From an uncultured Collinsella sp. (GTDB lineage: Bacteria; Actinomycetota; Coriobacteriia; Coriobacteriales; Coriobacteriaceae), in the NCBI GenBank assembly GCA_900541065.1, contig UQIE01000009.1, forward strand, positions 1-64,000: a stretch of 64,000 nt of DNA, given 5' to 3'. A program made the position numbers and the translations under genes. The notes under the pieces are model-generated. The model was not told the DNA's origin, made no database searches, and was given only the letters and a program-made list of their open reading frames with translations. Below are positions 48,487-56,849 of this stretch, piece by piece (within the stretch, counting starts at the first letter, position 1; each line of letters begins with the position of its first letter).

Positions 48487-48819
48487 ATGGAGGATATGAA
48501 CGAACTGCAGATGACCTGCTTTGAGATCATCAGCTACGTCGGTACCGCTAAGAGCATGTACATCAATGCCGTGCAAAAGGCCAAGGAGGGCGATTTTGAC
48601 GCCGCCGAGGAGCTTATCAAGCAGGGCGACGAGGCCTATAACGGTGGCCACGATGTTCACATGGGGCTTCTGAAGAAGGAGGCCAACGGCGAACGTAACG
48701 GCGAGGCCCCGTTGATTTTGCTGCATGCCGAGGACCAGATGGCCGGCACCGAGACCATGCGCGTCATGGCGACGGAGCTCATCGAGGTTCACAAGCAGCT
48801 GCAGGCACTTCAGGCCTAG
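48487..48819 (+). CDS. PTS EIIA subunit, lactose/cellobiose family
   Basis: 110 residues, three-helix EIIA-Lac type (FEIISYVGTAKSMYINAVQKAKEGDFDAAEELIKQGDEAY). The phospho-histidine is H80 in LILLHAEDQM, followed by the trimer-stabilising helix. It accepts phosphate from HPr. ATG 48487 is chosen; GTG 48478 and ATG 48496 are alternatives. Last gene of the operon, followed by a strong terminator. Confidence 0.92.
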   Translation: MEDMNELQMTCFEIISYVGTAKSMYINAVQKAKEGDFDAAEELIKQGDEAYNGGHDVHMGLLKKEANGERNGEAPLILLHAEDQMAGTETMRVMATELIEVHKQLQALQA

Positions 48820-48877
48820 TCGGCGTTATCGCCGCGACGGACCGTGCGGTCCAACAGACAACATAGTCCCTTTGACG

Positions 48878-48915
48878 GGCGCCGGGAGCCTCCGCCTCCC
48901 GGCGCCTTTATTTTT
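48878..48915 (+). terminator. Terminator of the beta-glucoside PTS operon
   Basis: GGCGCCGGGAG (48878-48888) pairs perfectly with CTCCCGGCGCC (48896-48906), then TTTATTTTT. Confidence 0.93.
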
Positions 48916-48965
48916 GGGGATGGTCTTGCGCGGCCTGTTGGGCAGCCAATTGCGTTACCCCAGAT

Positions 48966-49006
48966 AAAACCTGCCAAAACAAACCTGTCCCTTTTTGGTA
49001 GGTTTT
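48966..49006. repeat. REP-like palindrome, AACCTGCCAAA family
   Basis: AAAACCTGCCAAA (48966-48978) and TTTGGTAGGTTTT (48994-49006) with one mismatch, loop containing CCTGTCCC. Related to the right arm at 45089-45110. It lies in the glucokinase promoter region. Confidence 0.7.
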
Positions 49007-49060
49007 TGCCTTGAGAGCGGTACCATACAGGCAATGTTTAAACGAGAAAGGTGGGCTCCC

Positions 49061-50014
49061 ATGGAACCTAAGCAGTACTACATCGGCATCGACGTCGGCG
49101 GCACTTCGGTTAAGGAGGGCCTGTTCGACGAGGACGGCAACCTGCTTGCCAAGGCCAGCGTGCCCACGCCTCCTATCGTTGACGCCGCGGGCTTTGCCGC
49201 GGTGACCGAGGCTATCGACCAGGTGGTCGCCAAGGCACAGATTCCGCGTGCCTTTGTGGCGGGCATTGGCCTGGCCGTTCCGTGTCCCATCCCGGCGTCG
49301 GGCGATGCCAAGGTCAAGGCCAACATTGCCATTAACCTGCCCGAGCTGAGGGTCGCCATTCAGAAGCACTGCCCCGATGCGGTCGTTAAGTATGAGAACG
49401 ATGCCAACGCCGCTGCCATGGGCGAGGCCTGGCTCGGTTCTGCCAAGGGCGTGCAGAACGTGGTGATGGTCACCATCGGTACCGGCGTGGGCGGCGGCGT
49501 TATCGTTAACGGCGACGTGGTATCGGGCGTTGTGGGCGCCGGCGGCGAGATTGGCCACATGTGCCTGAACCCGGCCGAGGAGCGCACCTGCGGCTGTGGC
49601 GGCCATGGCCATCTGGAGCAGTATTCCAGCGCCACCGGCGTGGTGAGCAACTACCTTGCCGAGTGCAAGAAGGCGGGCGTCGAGCCCATTGAGCTCACCG
49701 GCCCCTCCGATTCCAAGGACGTGTTCCAGGCCTGCCGCGAGGGCGACAAGCTCGCGCTGGCCGCAGCCGACACCATGGCCGACTACCTTGGCCGCGCCCT
49801 GGCGCTTATCGCCAACGTGGTCGACCCCGAGATGTTCCTGATCGGTGGCGGCGCGTCCGCTTCGGCCGATGTTTATCTCGACAAGGTTCGCGAGCACTTT
49901 AAGCAGTACGCGCTCTCTGCCTCGCGCGAGACGCCCATTAAGGTCGCTTCGCTCGGAAACGACGCCGGCATCATCGGTGCCGCCTACGTAGCCCTGCGCG
50001 CCGCCGGTAAATAG
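49061..50014 (+). CDS. glk: ROK-family glucokinase
   Basis: 317 residues. It has the ATP phosphate loop IGIDVGGTSVKEG, the sugar-binding ENDANAAAMGE, the second ATP motif VTIGTGVGGGVIV, and the ROK zinc motif region GHMCLNPAEERTCGCGGHGHLEQYSS. The usual CxCGxxGCxE pattern has H instead of the last C. It phosphorylates glucose, here probably that released by the 6-phospho-beta-glucosidase. ATG 49061 follows GAAAGGTGGG. Other sugars of the ROK range remain possible. Confidence 0.9.
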   Translation: MEPKQYYIGIDVGGTSVKEGLFDEDGNLLAKASVPTPPIVDAAGFAAVTEAIDQVVAKAQIPRAFVAGIGLAVPCPIPASGDAKVKANIAINLPELRVAIQKHCPDAVVKYENDANAAAMGEAWLGSAKGVQNVVMVTIGTGVGGGVIVNGDVVSGVVGAGGEIGHMCLNPAEERTCGCGGHGHLEQYSSATGVVSNYLAECKKAGVEPIELTGPSDSKDVFQACREGDKLALAAADTMADYLGRALALIANVVDPEMFLIGGGASASADVYLDKVREHFKQYALSASRETPIKVASLGNDAGIIGAAYVALRAAGK

Positions 50015-50047
50015 CTGGTGCAAGGGGGTCAGGTTACTTTGCACCAA
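50015..50047. repeat. REP-like palindrome, TTGGTGCAAAG family, copy 2
   Basis: CTGGTGCAAGGGGGTCAGG followed by TTACTTTGCACCAA; its reverse complement matches 39772-39804 with few changes. Directly after the glk stop. Confidence 0.75.
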
Positions 50048-50180
50048 CACGGTGCAAAAGGGACAGTCTTGGCCCCCATGCCTGCCCCAAAATATGCCGT
50101 GACCCTTCCGTCTGCGAAGGCTCGGCATCGGCGTGCTACCATAGCTACGTCCAAGTACACATATCAAGTGGAGGATATCC

Positions 50181-51104
50181 ATGGCAAACGTTCTTGTCTT
50201 TGGTCACCAGAACCCCGATAACGACGCCATCATGAGCGCCGTCGTCCTGTCCCAGCTGCTCAACCAGGTTGAGTATGCCGGCAACACCTACGAGGCCTGC
50301 GCCCTTGGTCAGCTTCCGGCCGAGTCCGCCAAGCTGCTCGCCGACGCCGGCATCGCCGAGCCCCGCGTGATCGAGTCCGTCGAGGCCGGTCAGCTCGTCG
50401 TCCTCACCGACCACAACGAGTCTGCCCAGTCCGTCGCCGGCCTTAAGGACGCCACGGTCTTTGGCGTTGTCGATCATCACCGCATCGGCGACTTCGAGAC
50501 CGCCGGCCCGCTGCACTACATCTGCCTGCCCTGGGGCTCCAGCTGCACCATCGTCACCAAGCTCGCCGGCGTGCTCGGCGTTGAGCTTTCCGACGTCCAG
50601 GCTAAGCTGCTGCTCTCGGCCATGATGACCGACACGCTCATGCTCAAGAGCCCCACCACCACCGATGTCGACCGCGCCGTCGCCGCCAAGCTCGGCGAGC
50701 AGGTGGGCGTCGACCCGGTCAAGTTTGGCATGGAGGTCTTCCTCACCCGTCCGTCCGGCTCCTTTACCGCTGCCGAGATGGTCGGCAACGACATCAAGAT
50801 GTTCGAGCCCGCCGGCAAGAAGCTGCTCATCGGCCAGTACGAGACTGTCGACAAGACCCGCGCACTCGGCATGATCGACGAGATTCGCGAGGCCATGCGC
50901 GCCTACGCTGCCGAGAAGGGCGCTGACGGCATTGTCCTGTGCATCACCGACATCATGGAGGAGGGCTCGCAGGTCCTGCTCGAGGGCGAGACCGAGGCCG
51001 CTCAGAAGGGCCTGGGCATTGCCGACGAGCACGACGGCGTCTGGATGCCGGGCGTCCTCTCCCGTAAGAAGCAGGTCGCTGCCCCCATCATGGCCGCCTG
51101 CTAG
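50181..51104 (+). CDS. ppaC: Manganese-dependent inorganic pyrophosphatase, family II
   Basis: 307 residues of the DHH superfamily. The N-terminal domain binds the metals: GHQNPDNDAI (residues 8-17), LTDHNE and VVDHHRIGD. The C-terminal DHHA2 domain ends with the substrate-binding SRKKQV near residue 297. It hydrolyses pyrophosphate and pulls biosynthetic reactions forward. GGAGGATATCC precedes ATG 50181. Monocistronic with its own terminator. Confidence 0.96.
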   Translation: MANVLVFGHQNPDNDAIMSAVVLSQLLNQVEYAGNTYEACALGQLPAESAKLLADAGIAEPRVIESVEAGQLVVLTDHNESAQSVAGLKDATVFGVVDHHRIGDFETAGPLHYICLPWGSSCTIVTKLAGVLGVELSDVQAKLLLSAMMTDTLMLKSPTTTDVDRAVAAKLGEQVGVDPVKFGMEVFLTRPSGSFTAAEMVGNDIKMFEPAGKKLLIGQYETVDKTRALGMIDEIREAMRAYAAEKGADGIVLCITDIMEEGSQVLLEGETEAAQKGLGIADEHDGVWMPGVLSRKKQVAAPIMAAC

Positions 51105-51123
51105 GTTTAGTTCACTAAACGCC

Positions 51124-51163
51124 ACGACCGGATCGCGGACGCCCCGCGCTCCGGTCGTTTTTT
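51124..51163 (+). terminator. Terminator after ppaC
   Basis: ACGACCGGA (51124-51132) pairs with TCCGGTCGT (51150-51158), with inner GCG/CGC pairs and a six-base T run. Confidence 0.92.
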
Positions 51164-51302
51164 GTGCATGGCGCCGCGTCGTCTCTTGGACAGGCGTGCC
51201 CGTGCCGTTGGGCAAATAATGTTCAACCTGTGGTTCCGCTTTTCGGCCACGCCTGAGTGCTTGTCGTGCAGGGTAGGCTAGATGCAAGCGTAATACGTTA
51301 GA

Positions 51303-51338
51303 GCGCGGCGCCGCCACTTGGGCGGGCCGTGCTTTTTT
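51303..51338 (+). promoter_or_regulatory. Terminator-like hairpin in the nhaA leader
   Basis: GCGCGGC and CCGCC (51303-51315, one-base bulge) pair with GGCGG and GCCGTGC (51321-51332), followed directly by six T (51333-51338). It is a textbook intrinsic terminator but lies 33 bases before the nhaA start and after the separate ppaC terminator, so no gene upstream needs it. It likely controls read-through into nhaA. Confidence 0.75.
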
Positions 51339-51371
51339 AAGACGGGAGCCTTCCCGTGAAAGGAGCCGCCC

Positions 51372-52730
51372 ATGGCAGCACCCGAGCAGCTGTTCAACGT
51401 CCGTGAGCGCAAGCGTTTTGAGCGTCACGACATCTGGGAGCGCATCGCCGAGAACGGCACGATTTCCGCCGCCGTCATGGTCTTCGCCGCCATCGCCGCC
51501 GTCATTTGCGCCAATACCGATGCCTACGAGGCCATCCATCACTTTTTGGAGACCCCGCTGTATGTGGGTCTGGGCAACCTTACGGCCGGTCTCACCGTTG
51601 AGCTTTTCGTCAACGACTTTCTCATGGCGATTTTCTTTTTGTTGGTGGGTATTGAGCTTAAGTACGAGATGACGGTCGGCGAGCTCAAGAATCCGCGTCA
51701 GGCCATGCTTCCCATGCTGGCGGCCGTGGGTGGCGTCGTCGTTCCCGCCTGCATCTACCTGATCTTTAACCATGCCGGCGCTCACAACGGTTGGGCCATC
51801 CCCATGGCAACCGATATTGCCTTCGCACTGGGCGTGCTGTCGCTTTTGGGCAATCGCGTGCCCAACGGCGTGCGCGTGTTCTTCTCGACGCTCGCCATCG
51901 CCGACGACCTCATCTCTATCGCCGCCATCGCCATCTTCTACGGTCAGAGCCCCAATCCGTTTTGGTTGGGCGCCGCCGCGCTTGTGACCTGCGCGCTCGT
52001 GTGGCTCAACAAGACGCAGCATTACCGCCTTGCCCCGTATTCGGTACTGGGTTTGCTGTTGTGGTTCTGCATGTTCAAGAGCGGCGTACACGCCACGCTT
52101 GCCGGCGTCATCTTGGCTTTTACCATCCCGGCCAAGTGCGGCGTCAAGCTCGATAGCCTTACCGATTGGTTGGGCGAGTGCCTGCCGTTGCTCGATGACC
52201 GCTACGATGACGAGGCACACATCCTGGGCCAGCATGACTTTACCGTTTCGACCACTAAGGTCGAGCGCGTCATGCACCGCGTCACCCCGCCGCTCATCCG
52301 CATGGAGCGTCTGATCTCCACGCCGGTCAACTATGTGATTCTTCCGATCTTTGCGTTCGTGAACGCACAGGTTCGCCTAGTGGGCGTGGACATGAGCACG
52401 CTGCTCACCGACCCGGTGACGCTCGGCGTGTACTTTGGCATGCTGCTGGGCAAGCCGATCGGCATCTTTGGCATGACGTTCGCCTTGGTCAAGCTCAAGG
52501 TCTGCGAGCTGCCGCACAATGTCAACTGGCACATGATTGCCGGTGTGGGCATTCTGGGCGGCATCGGCTTTACCATGTCGATTCTCATCAGCGGTCTTGC
52601 CTTCCCGACGGCCCAGTTTGAGGTTCTGGCTGCCAAGGCCGCCATCCTTGCCGGTTCGGTCACCGCCGCCGTGCTCGGTATGATCTACATGAGCGTGGTC
52701 TGCAAACACCCCGCGCCCAAAGACAAGTAA
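51372..52730 (+). CDS. nhaA: Na+/H+ antiporter NhaA
   Basis: 452 residues with about twelve membrane helices. The ion-binding aspartates D178/D179 lie in STLAIADDLISIAA, and MATDIAFALGVLSLLGNRVP and FMSILISGLAF-type C-terminal helices are present (GIGFTMSILISGLAFP). It exchanges sodium or lithium for protons and controls pH and sodium load. A hydrophilic loop of about 50 residues (LDSLTDWLGECLPLLDDRYDDEAHILGQ...) is typical of actinobacterial forms. AAAGGAG precedes the ATG. Confidence 0.96.
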   Translation: MAAPEQLFNVRERKRFERHDIWERIAENGTISAAVMVFAAIAAVICANTDAYEAIHHFLETPLYVGLGNLTAGLTVELFVNDFLMAIFFLLVGIELKYEMTVGELKNPRQAMLPMLAAVGGVVVPACIYLIFNHAGAHNGWAIPMATDIAFALGVLSLLGNRVPNGVRVFFSTLAIADDLISIAAIAIFYGQSPNPFWLGAAALVTCALVWLNKTQHYRLAPYSVLGLLLWFCMFKSGVHATLAGVILAFTIPAKCGVKLDSLTDWLGECLPLLDDRYDDEAHILGQHDFTVSTTKVERVMHRVTPPLIRMERLISTPVNYVILPIFAFVNAQVRLVGVDMSTLLTDPVTLGVYFGMLLGKPIGIFGMTFALVKLKVCELPHNVNWHMIAGVGILGGIGFTMSILISGLAFPTAQFEVLAAKAAILAGSVTAAVLGMIYMSVVCKHPAPKDK

Positions 52731-52747
52731 AAGCATATACAAGTTTG

Positions 52748-52785
52748 AAAACGCCGCCTGTGGACACCATCACAAGCGGCGTTTT
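52748..52785. terminator. Terminator after nhaA
   Basis: AAAACGCCGC (52748-52757) pairs with GCGGCGTTTT (52776-52785); usable in both directions. Confidence 0.9.
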
Positions 52786-52814
52786 AGTCAATGGGGACGT
52801 TCTTAAATGACTAG
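52785..52814. repeat. REP-like palindrome, ACTAGTCATT-GGGGACG family, copy 3
   Basis: TAGTCAAT, core GGGGACGTTCTTA, then AATGACTAG. It directly follows the nhaA terminator and overlaps the stop region of the minus-strand small gene. Confidence 0.75.
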
Positions 52815-52816
52815 GC

Positions 52817-53071
52817 TTATTCCACCGTTCCGTAGACGGCGCCCCAGCCGTGGGCGGCCAAGGCGGAGTTGAGCTGGTCGCAAAGTGACTGGCGGTCGTA
52901 ATAGCCGGGCGGTAGCAGGTTGACGATTTCCATGAGATCGGGCGCCAGGTCCAAGATTTCGGCCTGCACGATGAGATCCAGGCGGTCGATGGCGTGGCGG
53001 TCGTAAAACAGCCCGTCGACCAGGCGCTGCAGGTCGCCGAATTCCTCGGCCTGAAACGATCCGTACTCCAT
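52817..53071 (-). CDS. Small acidic protein of unknown function
   Basis: 84 residues, acidic, soluble, helical (EEFGDLQRLVDGLFYDRHAIDRLDLIVQAEILDLAPDLMEIVNLLPPGYYDRQSLCDQLNSALAAHGWG). ATG 53071 is fixed by AAGGAGG 4 bases upstream on the minus strand; the longer frame is rejected. It is monocistronic, between nhaA and the divergent aminotransferase. The LLPPGYYDR stretch recalls small DUF2795-like proteins but the match is weak. Confidence 0.72.
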   Translation of the reverse strand: MEYGSFQAEEFGDLQRLVDGLFYDRHAIDRLDLIVQAEILDLAPDLMEIVNLLPPGYYDRQSLCDQLNSALAAHGWGAVYGTVE

Positions 53072-53220
53072 AGTGCCTCCTTGGGCGCCCCACGCCGGCA
53101 TGCGCGGCGATTCGTAAATCATTGCGATGAACTTAATCTATCACGGCTTCATGCCGTTGCGGCTGTGGCGGTCTATACTTAGACGAACTGCAACGTCCCG
53201 CTTCGCGAAAGGTCGCACCC

Positions 53221-54525
53221 ATGCAGACGATCTACCAGAAGATGGAAACCACCGAACTCGATGCCGCCATCGAGGCGCTCAAAGCCGAGGTCGCCGAGGT
53301 CAAGGCCAAGGGCCTGGCGCTCGACATGGCCCGCGGCAAGCCGTCGCCCTCCCAGGTGGACATCTCTCGACCCATGCTCGATATCCTCAATGCCGATGCC
53401 GATCTGCACGACGGCAACGTCGACTGCTCAAACTACGGTTGCTTTGAGGGCATTCCCTCGGCGCGCAAGCTGGCGGGGGAGTTCCTGGGTTGCCCTGCCG
53501 AGCAGACGCTCGTACTGGGTTCGTCGAGCCTTCTGATCGAGCACGATATCGCCGGCATGTTTTGGCGCTGCGGTTCGTGCGGCAGCGAGCCTTGGGAGGC
53601 TTACGAGGCCGCGCACGACGGCAAGAAAGTCAAGTTCCTGTGCCCTGTTCCCGGCTACGACCGTCACTTTGGCATCACCGCCGACCTGGGTATCGAGAAT
53701 GTCCCCGTCGCGATGACCGATAATGGCCCCGACATGGACGAGATCGAGCGCCTCGTTGCCGCCGACGATTCCATCAAGGGTATCTGGTGCGTGCCCAAGT
53801 ATTCCAACCCCACGGGCATCACCTTTAGCGAGGACACCGTGCGTCGCCTGGTCGAGATGCCCACGGCCGCGCCCGATTTCCGCATCTTCTGGGACAACGC
53901 CTACTGCGTGCACGACCTGTACGACGAGACCGACGAGCTCGCCAATATCTTCGACCTCGCTCGCGCGGCGGGCACCGAGGACCGCGTGGTGGCTTTTGCC
54001 TCGACGTCCAAGATTACCTTCCCGGGCGCCGGCATCGGCTTCATCGGTGCGAGCCCCGCGGTCATCGCTGAGTTCTCCAAGCGCCTGAAGGCCGGCCTCA
54101 TCAGCGCCGACAAGCTCAACCAGCTGCGCCACGTGCGCTTCCTTCCCACCATCGAGGCGGTCAAGGAGCACATGAAAAAGCATGCCGAGTTCCTGCGTCC
54201 GCGCTTTGAGGCCGTTGAGCGCAAGCTCACCGAGGGCCTGGGCGATACGGGCTGTGCCACCTGGACGCACCCCCGCGGCGGCTACTTTGTAAGCTTCGAT
54301 GGTCCCGAGGGCTCGGCCCAGAAGGTCGCCGCGCTTTGCGCCGACCTGGGCGTCAAGCTCACGCCGGCCGGTGCCACCTGGCCCTATGGCAAGGATCCGC
54401 GCGATACCAACATCCGTATTGCGCCGAGCTATCCCACGGTCGAGGACCTGGAGGCCGCGCTCGACGTGCTGGTGCTGGCCGTTAAGCTTGTCGCTGCCGA
54501 GCTTGCTCGTGCCGAGCGCGCCTAA
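53221..54525 (+). CDS. Aspartate aminotransferase, type Ic (PF12897-like)
   Basis: 434 residues, fold-type I PLP enzyme of the family once labelled MocR-like aminotransferase, later shown to be aspartate aminotransferase subgroup Ic. Motifs: LDMARGKPSPSQ, NYGCFEGIPSARKL, FLCPVPGYDRHF, VPKYSNPTGITFS, WDNAYCVHDLY and the PLP lysine in FASTSKITFPGAGIGF, with R in NIRIAPSYP. It has no DNA-binding domain, so it is an enzyme, not a regulator. It interconverts aspartate and oxaloacetate with glutamate. Its ATG follows GCGAAAGG. Confidence 0.9.
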   Translation: MQTIYQKMETTELDAAIEALKAEVAEVKAKGLALDMARGKPSPSQVDISRPMLDILNADADLHDGNVDCSNYGCFEGIPSARKLAGEFLGCPAEQTLVLGSSSLLIEHDIAGMFWRCGSCGSEPWEAYEAAHDGKKVKFLCPVPGYDRHFGITADLGIENVPVAMTDNGPDMDEIERLVAADDSIKGIWCVPKYSNPTGITFSEDTVRRLVEMPTAAPDFRIFWDNAYCVHDLYDETDELANIFDLARAAGTEDRVVAFASTSKITFPGAGIGFIGASPAVIAEFSKRLKAGLISADKLNQLRHVRFLPTIEAVKEHMKKHAEFLRPRFEAVERKLTEGLGDTGCATWTHPRGGYFVSFDGPEGSAQKVAALCADLGVKLTPAGATWPYGKDPRDTNIRIAPSYPTVEDLEAALDVLVLAVKLVAAELARAERA

Positions 54526-54591
54526 CGCCTAGGGCCCCGCAAGTCCGCGCCCAGTACTATCCGCACTTTCGATACGTAAAGGAGCGTATAC

Positions 54592-54906
54592 ATGGATTTG
54601 GGTATTTCCACCAACCCCACGCCGGAGATCTACACCATTAAGGTAACCGGCGAGATCGATATCTCTAACGCCGATAGCCTGCGCAATGCTGTCGACCTGG
54701 CGCTCGAGCAGCCCACTGAGGCCGTTGAGCTCGATTTTGCCCAGGTGAGCTACATCGATTCGACGGGCATTGGCGTGCTCGTGGGCGCCGCGCACCACGC
54801 GGTCGACCACGGTAAGCGCTTTAGCTGCACTAATGTGCAGCCCCAGGTGATGCGCGTGGTTCAGCTGCTGGGCGTCGACCAGGAGATTTCGATCACGGCG
54901 GCATAA
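54592..54906 (+). CDS. STAS-domain anti-sigma factor antagonist
   Basis: 104 residues of the SpoIIAA/RsbV type. The phosphorylatable serine S57 is in the conserved YIDSTGIGVL loop. Such proteins bind an anti-sigma kinase when unphosphorylated and free a stress or sporulation-type sigma factor. No kinase or sigma gene is adjacent, so its partner is elsewhere. AAAGGAG precedes the ATG. Confidence 0.9.
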   Translation: MDLGISTNPTPEIYTIKVTGEIDISNADSLRNAVDLALEQPTEAVELDFAQVSYIDSTGIGVLVGAAHHAVDHGKRFSCTNVQPQVMRVVQLLGVDQEISITAA

Positions 54907-55059
54907 TCTTTGCCCCCAAAAGGGCGTGCCGTTTGGCATATGTTTGTGATGCGCTCGGACGTTTTGGCGTCCGGGCGCTATACTTGACCGAATGAATAGA
55001 CGAGTTCCGGCCGAATGGCGCGGTGCGGGCTCGACTCACATCGAGCCTTGGAGGTATGT

Positions 55060-55641
55060 GTGTTTGGTATTGGAGAGGGTGAGCTGGCAATCATCGTGGT
55101 CTTCGGCTTTTTGCTGTTTGGCCCGGATAAGCTCCCGCAGATGGGCCGCACGATCGGCCGTGCCATCCGTCAGTTCCGCGAGACGCAGGAAAAGATGACG
55201 GCCGTTGTTCAGTCCGAGATCATCGATCCGGTAAGCGAGGCTGCTTCGGCTCCGGTCAAGCCCAAGAAGGCTGCCGTCGATGACGATTCCGATGCGGACG
55301 ATGATGCCGTCGAGACGGCCGCGCCCGCAAAGAAGGAGACCTTTGCCGAGCGCCGTGCCCGCCTTGCCGCCGAGAAGGCTGCGAGCGAGGGTGCCACCGA
55401 GGACGAAGGTATTGCCGAGGAGGCCAAGGGTGCAGAGCCTGCCGCCGCTGCTGCTGCCGCAGCCGAGCCCGAGCCTGCTGCAGAGCCGGAGCCCGAGCCC
55501 GAGCCGGCAGAGCCCACGACAGCTGACCTCTACGCCCGTCGTCCCCGTAAGCGCAAGGCTGTCGTCGACCAGCTCGCTCGCGAGCTCGAGGCCGAGGACG
55601 ACGCCGCTGCCGCCGACGCCCCGAAGGGAGGCGATGAGTAA
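55060..55641 (+). CDS. tatB: Twin-arginine translocase TatA/TatB subunit
   Basis: 193 residues. A short N-terminus (FGIGEGELAIIVVFGFLLFGPDKLPQMGRTIGRAI) gives the single membrane helix, the FGP hinge and the amphipathic helix of TatA/B. The position directly before tatC and the long acidic Ala/Glu/Pro tail fit TatB or a combined TatA/B. It starts at GTG 55060, 5 bases after TTGGAGG; upstream codons are non-coding. Its stop overlaps the tatC start (TAATG). Confidence 0.9.
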   Translation: MFGIGEGELAIIVVFGFLLFGPDKLPQMGRTIGRAIRQFRETQEKMTAVVQSEIIDPVSEAASAPVKPKKAAVDDDSDADDDAVETAAPAKKETFAERRARLAAEKAASEGATEDEGIAEEAKGAEPAAAAAAAAEPEPAAEPEPEPEPAEPTTADLYARRPRKRKAVVDQLARELEAEDDAAAADAPKGGDE

Positions 55642-56432
55642 TGCCTATCGGACCTGCGCGTATGCCGCTCTTCGATCACCTGGGAGAGCTCCGTCGCCGC
55701 CTGACCATCGTGGTCGTGTCGGTGTTCGCCGCCGCTATCGTGCTGTATTTCGCCACGCCTGTGGTGCTCGACATCCTGGAAGATCCCATCCGCTCCTTTG
55801 TGCCGGACGGTAAGTTCTACATCACTACCACGCTCGGCGGCTTTGGCTTGCGCTTCTCGCTGGCCATCAAGATGGCCGTGGTCATGTGCACGCCCATGAT
55901 CATCTGGCAGATTCTGGCGTTTTTCCTGCCGGCGCTTCGCCCCAACGAGCGCAAGTGGGTCGTGCCCACGGTGCTCGCCTCGACGGTGCTGTTCTTCCTG
56001 GGTGCCATCTTCTGCTACTTCATCATCATTCCTGCGGGCTTTGAGTGGCTCATCGGCGAGACCTCGGCCGTCGCTACGGCACTGCCCGATCTGGAGAACT
56101 ACGTCAACATGGAGCTGCTCTTTATGATCGGCTTTGGCGTGGCGTTTGAGCTGCCGCTCATCATCTTCTATCTGTCCGTCTTCCACATCGTGTCCTACGC
56201 TGCTTTCCGCGGTGCCTGGCGTTATGTATACGTTGGCCTGCTCGTGGGTTCGGCTGTGATCACGCCCGACGGCTCGCCCGTTACGCTGGGTCTCATGTAT
56301 GGCGCCCTGCTCTCGCTCTACGAGATTTCGCTCGCCATCGCCCGTGTGGTCATTACCGCGCGCGAGGGCAAGGAGGGCCTGTTTGTGAGTCGTCTGGACC
56401 TGTTCTCGGACGATGAGGACGACGAGGAGTAA
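55641..56432 (+). CDS. tatC: Twin-arginine translocase TatC subunit
   Basis: 263 residues with six membrane helices. It has the TatC signature near the N-terminus (MPLFDHLGELRRRL), LPALRPNERKW in the first cytoplasmic loop, FELPLIIFYLSVF, and the ITPDGSPVTLGLMYGALLSLYEISL segment with the usual P-D motif. It recognises twin-arginine signal peptides of folded, often cofactor-bearing proteins. It is followed by hypA after 6 bases, linking export to nickel-enzyme assembly. Confidence 0.96.
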   Translation: MPIGPARMPLFDHLGELRRRLTIVVVSVFAAAIVLYFATPVVLDILEDPIRSFVPDGKFYITTTLGGFGLRFSLAIKMAVVMCTPMIIWQILAFFLPALRPNERKWVVPTVLASTVLFFLGAIFCYFIIIPAGFEWLIGETSAVATALPDLENYVNMELLFMIGFGVAFELPLIIFYLSVFHIVSYAAFRGAWRYVYVGLLVGSAVITPDGSPVTLGLMYGALLSLYEISLAIARVVITAREGKEGLFVSRLDLFSDDEDDEE

Positions 56433-56438
56433 ATCGGT

Positions 56439-56795
56439 ATGCACGAGGTTGGCATTGTCAACGGCATACTCGATACAGTGATTCGCGCGGCGCGTGGGGC
56501 GGGGGCCTCGCGCGCCGTTTTGGTAACGCTGCGTATCGGGGATATGACCGAGGTCGTGCGCGAGGCGCTCGACTTTGCCTGGGAGACGTTTCGCGACGAG
56601 GACCCGCTCACGCGCGGCTGCGAGCTTGCCGTGGAGGAGGTCCATCCACAAAGCGAGTGCCTGGACTGCGGCGAGGTCTTTGATCACGACCGTTTCCATT
56701 GTCGCTGTCCCCAGTGTGGCGGCTCCAACGTGCGTCTGCTGCACGGCCGCGAACTCGACATCGCAAGTATCGAGATCGAGACCCCCGACGATTAG
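56439..56795 (+). CDS. hypA: Hydrogenase nickel incorporation protein HypA
   Basis: 118 residues. The N-terminal MHE nickel-binding motif (MHEVGIVNGIL) and the zinc site C-x2-C...C-x2-C (CLDCGEVF ... CRCPQCGG) are intact. HypA delivers nickel with HypB to [NiFe] hydrogenase large subunits or urease. It is cotranscribed with tatC upstream and hypB downstream. Confidence 0.95.
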   Translation: MHEVGIVNGILDTVIRAARGAGASRAVLVTLRIGDMTEVVREALDFAWETFRDEDPLTRGCELAVEEVHPQSECLDCGEVFDHDRFHCRCPQCGGSNVRLLHGRELDIASIEIETPDD

Positions 56796-56849
56796 CCCGC
56801 CAGCAACCTGGGGACGGGGTATAAATGGTAGAAGTAAGGAGCGCCGAGT

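Noticed and set aside
50145..52277. Minus-strand open frame of 710 codons opposite ppaC and nhaA
   Set aside because: Shadow of two well-supported genes; it also runs through the ppaC terminator and the nhaA leader.
53221..54525. MocR/GntR-type transcription regulator
   Set aside because: Some annotations use the name MocR for this family, but the protein has no N-terminal winged helix and is a complete aminotransferase.
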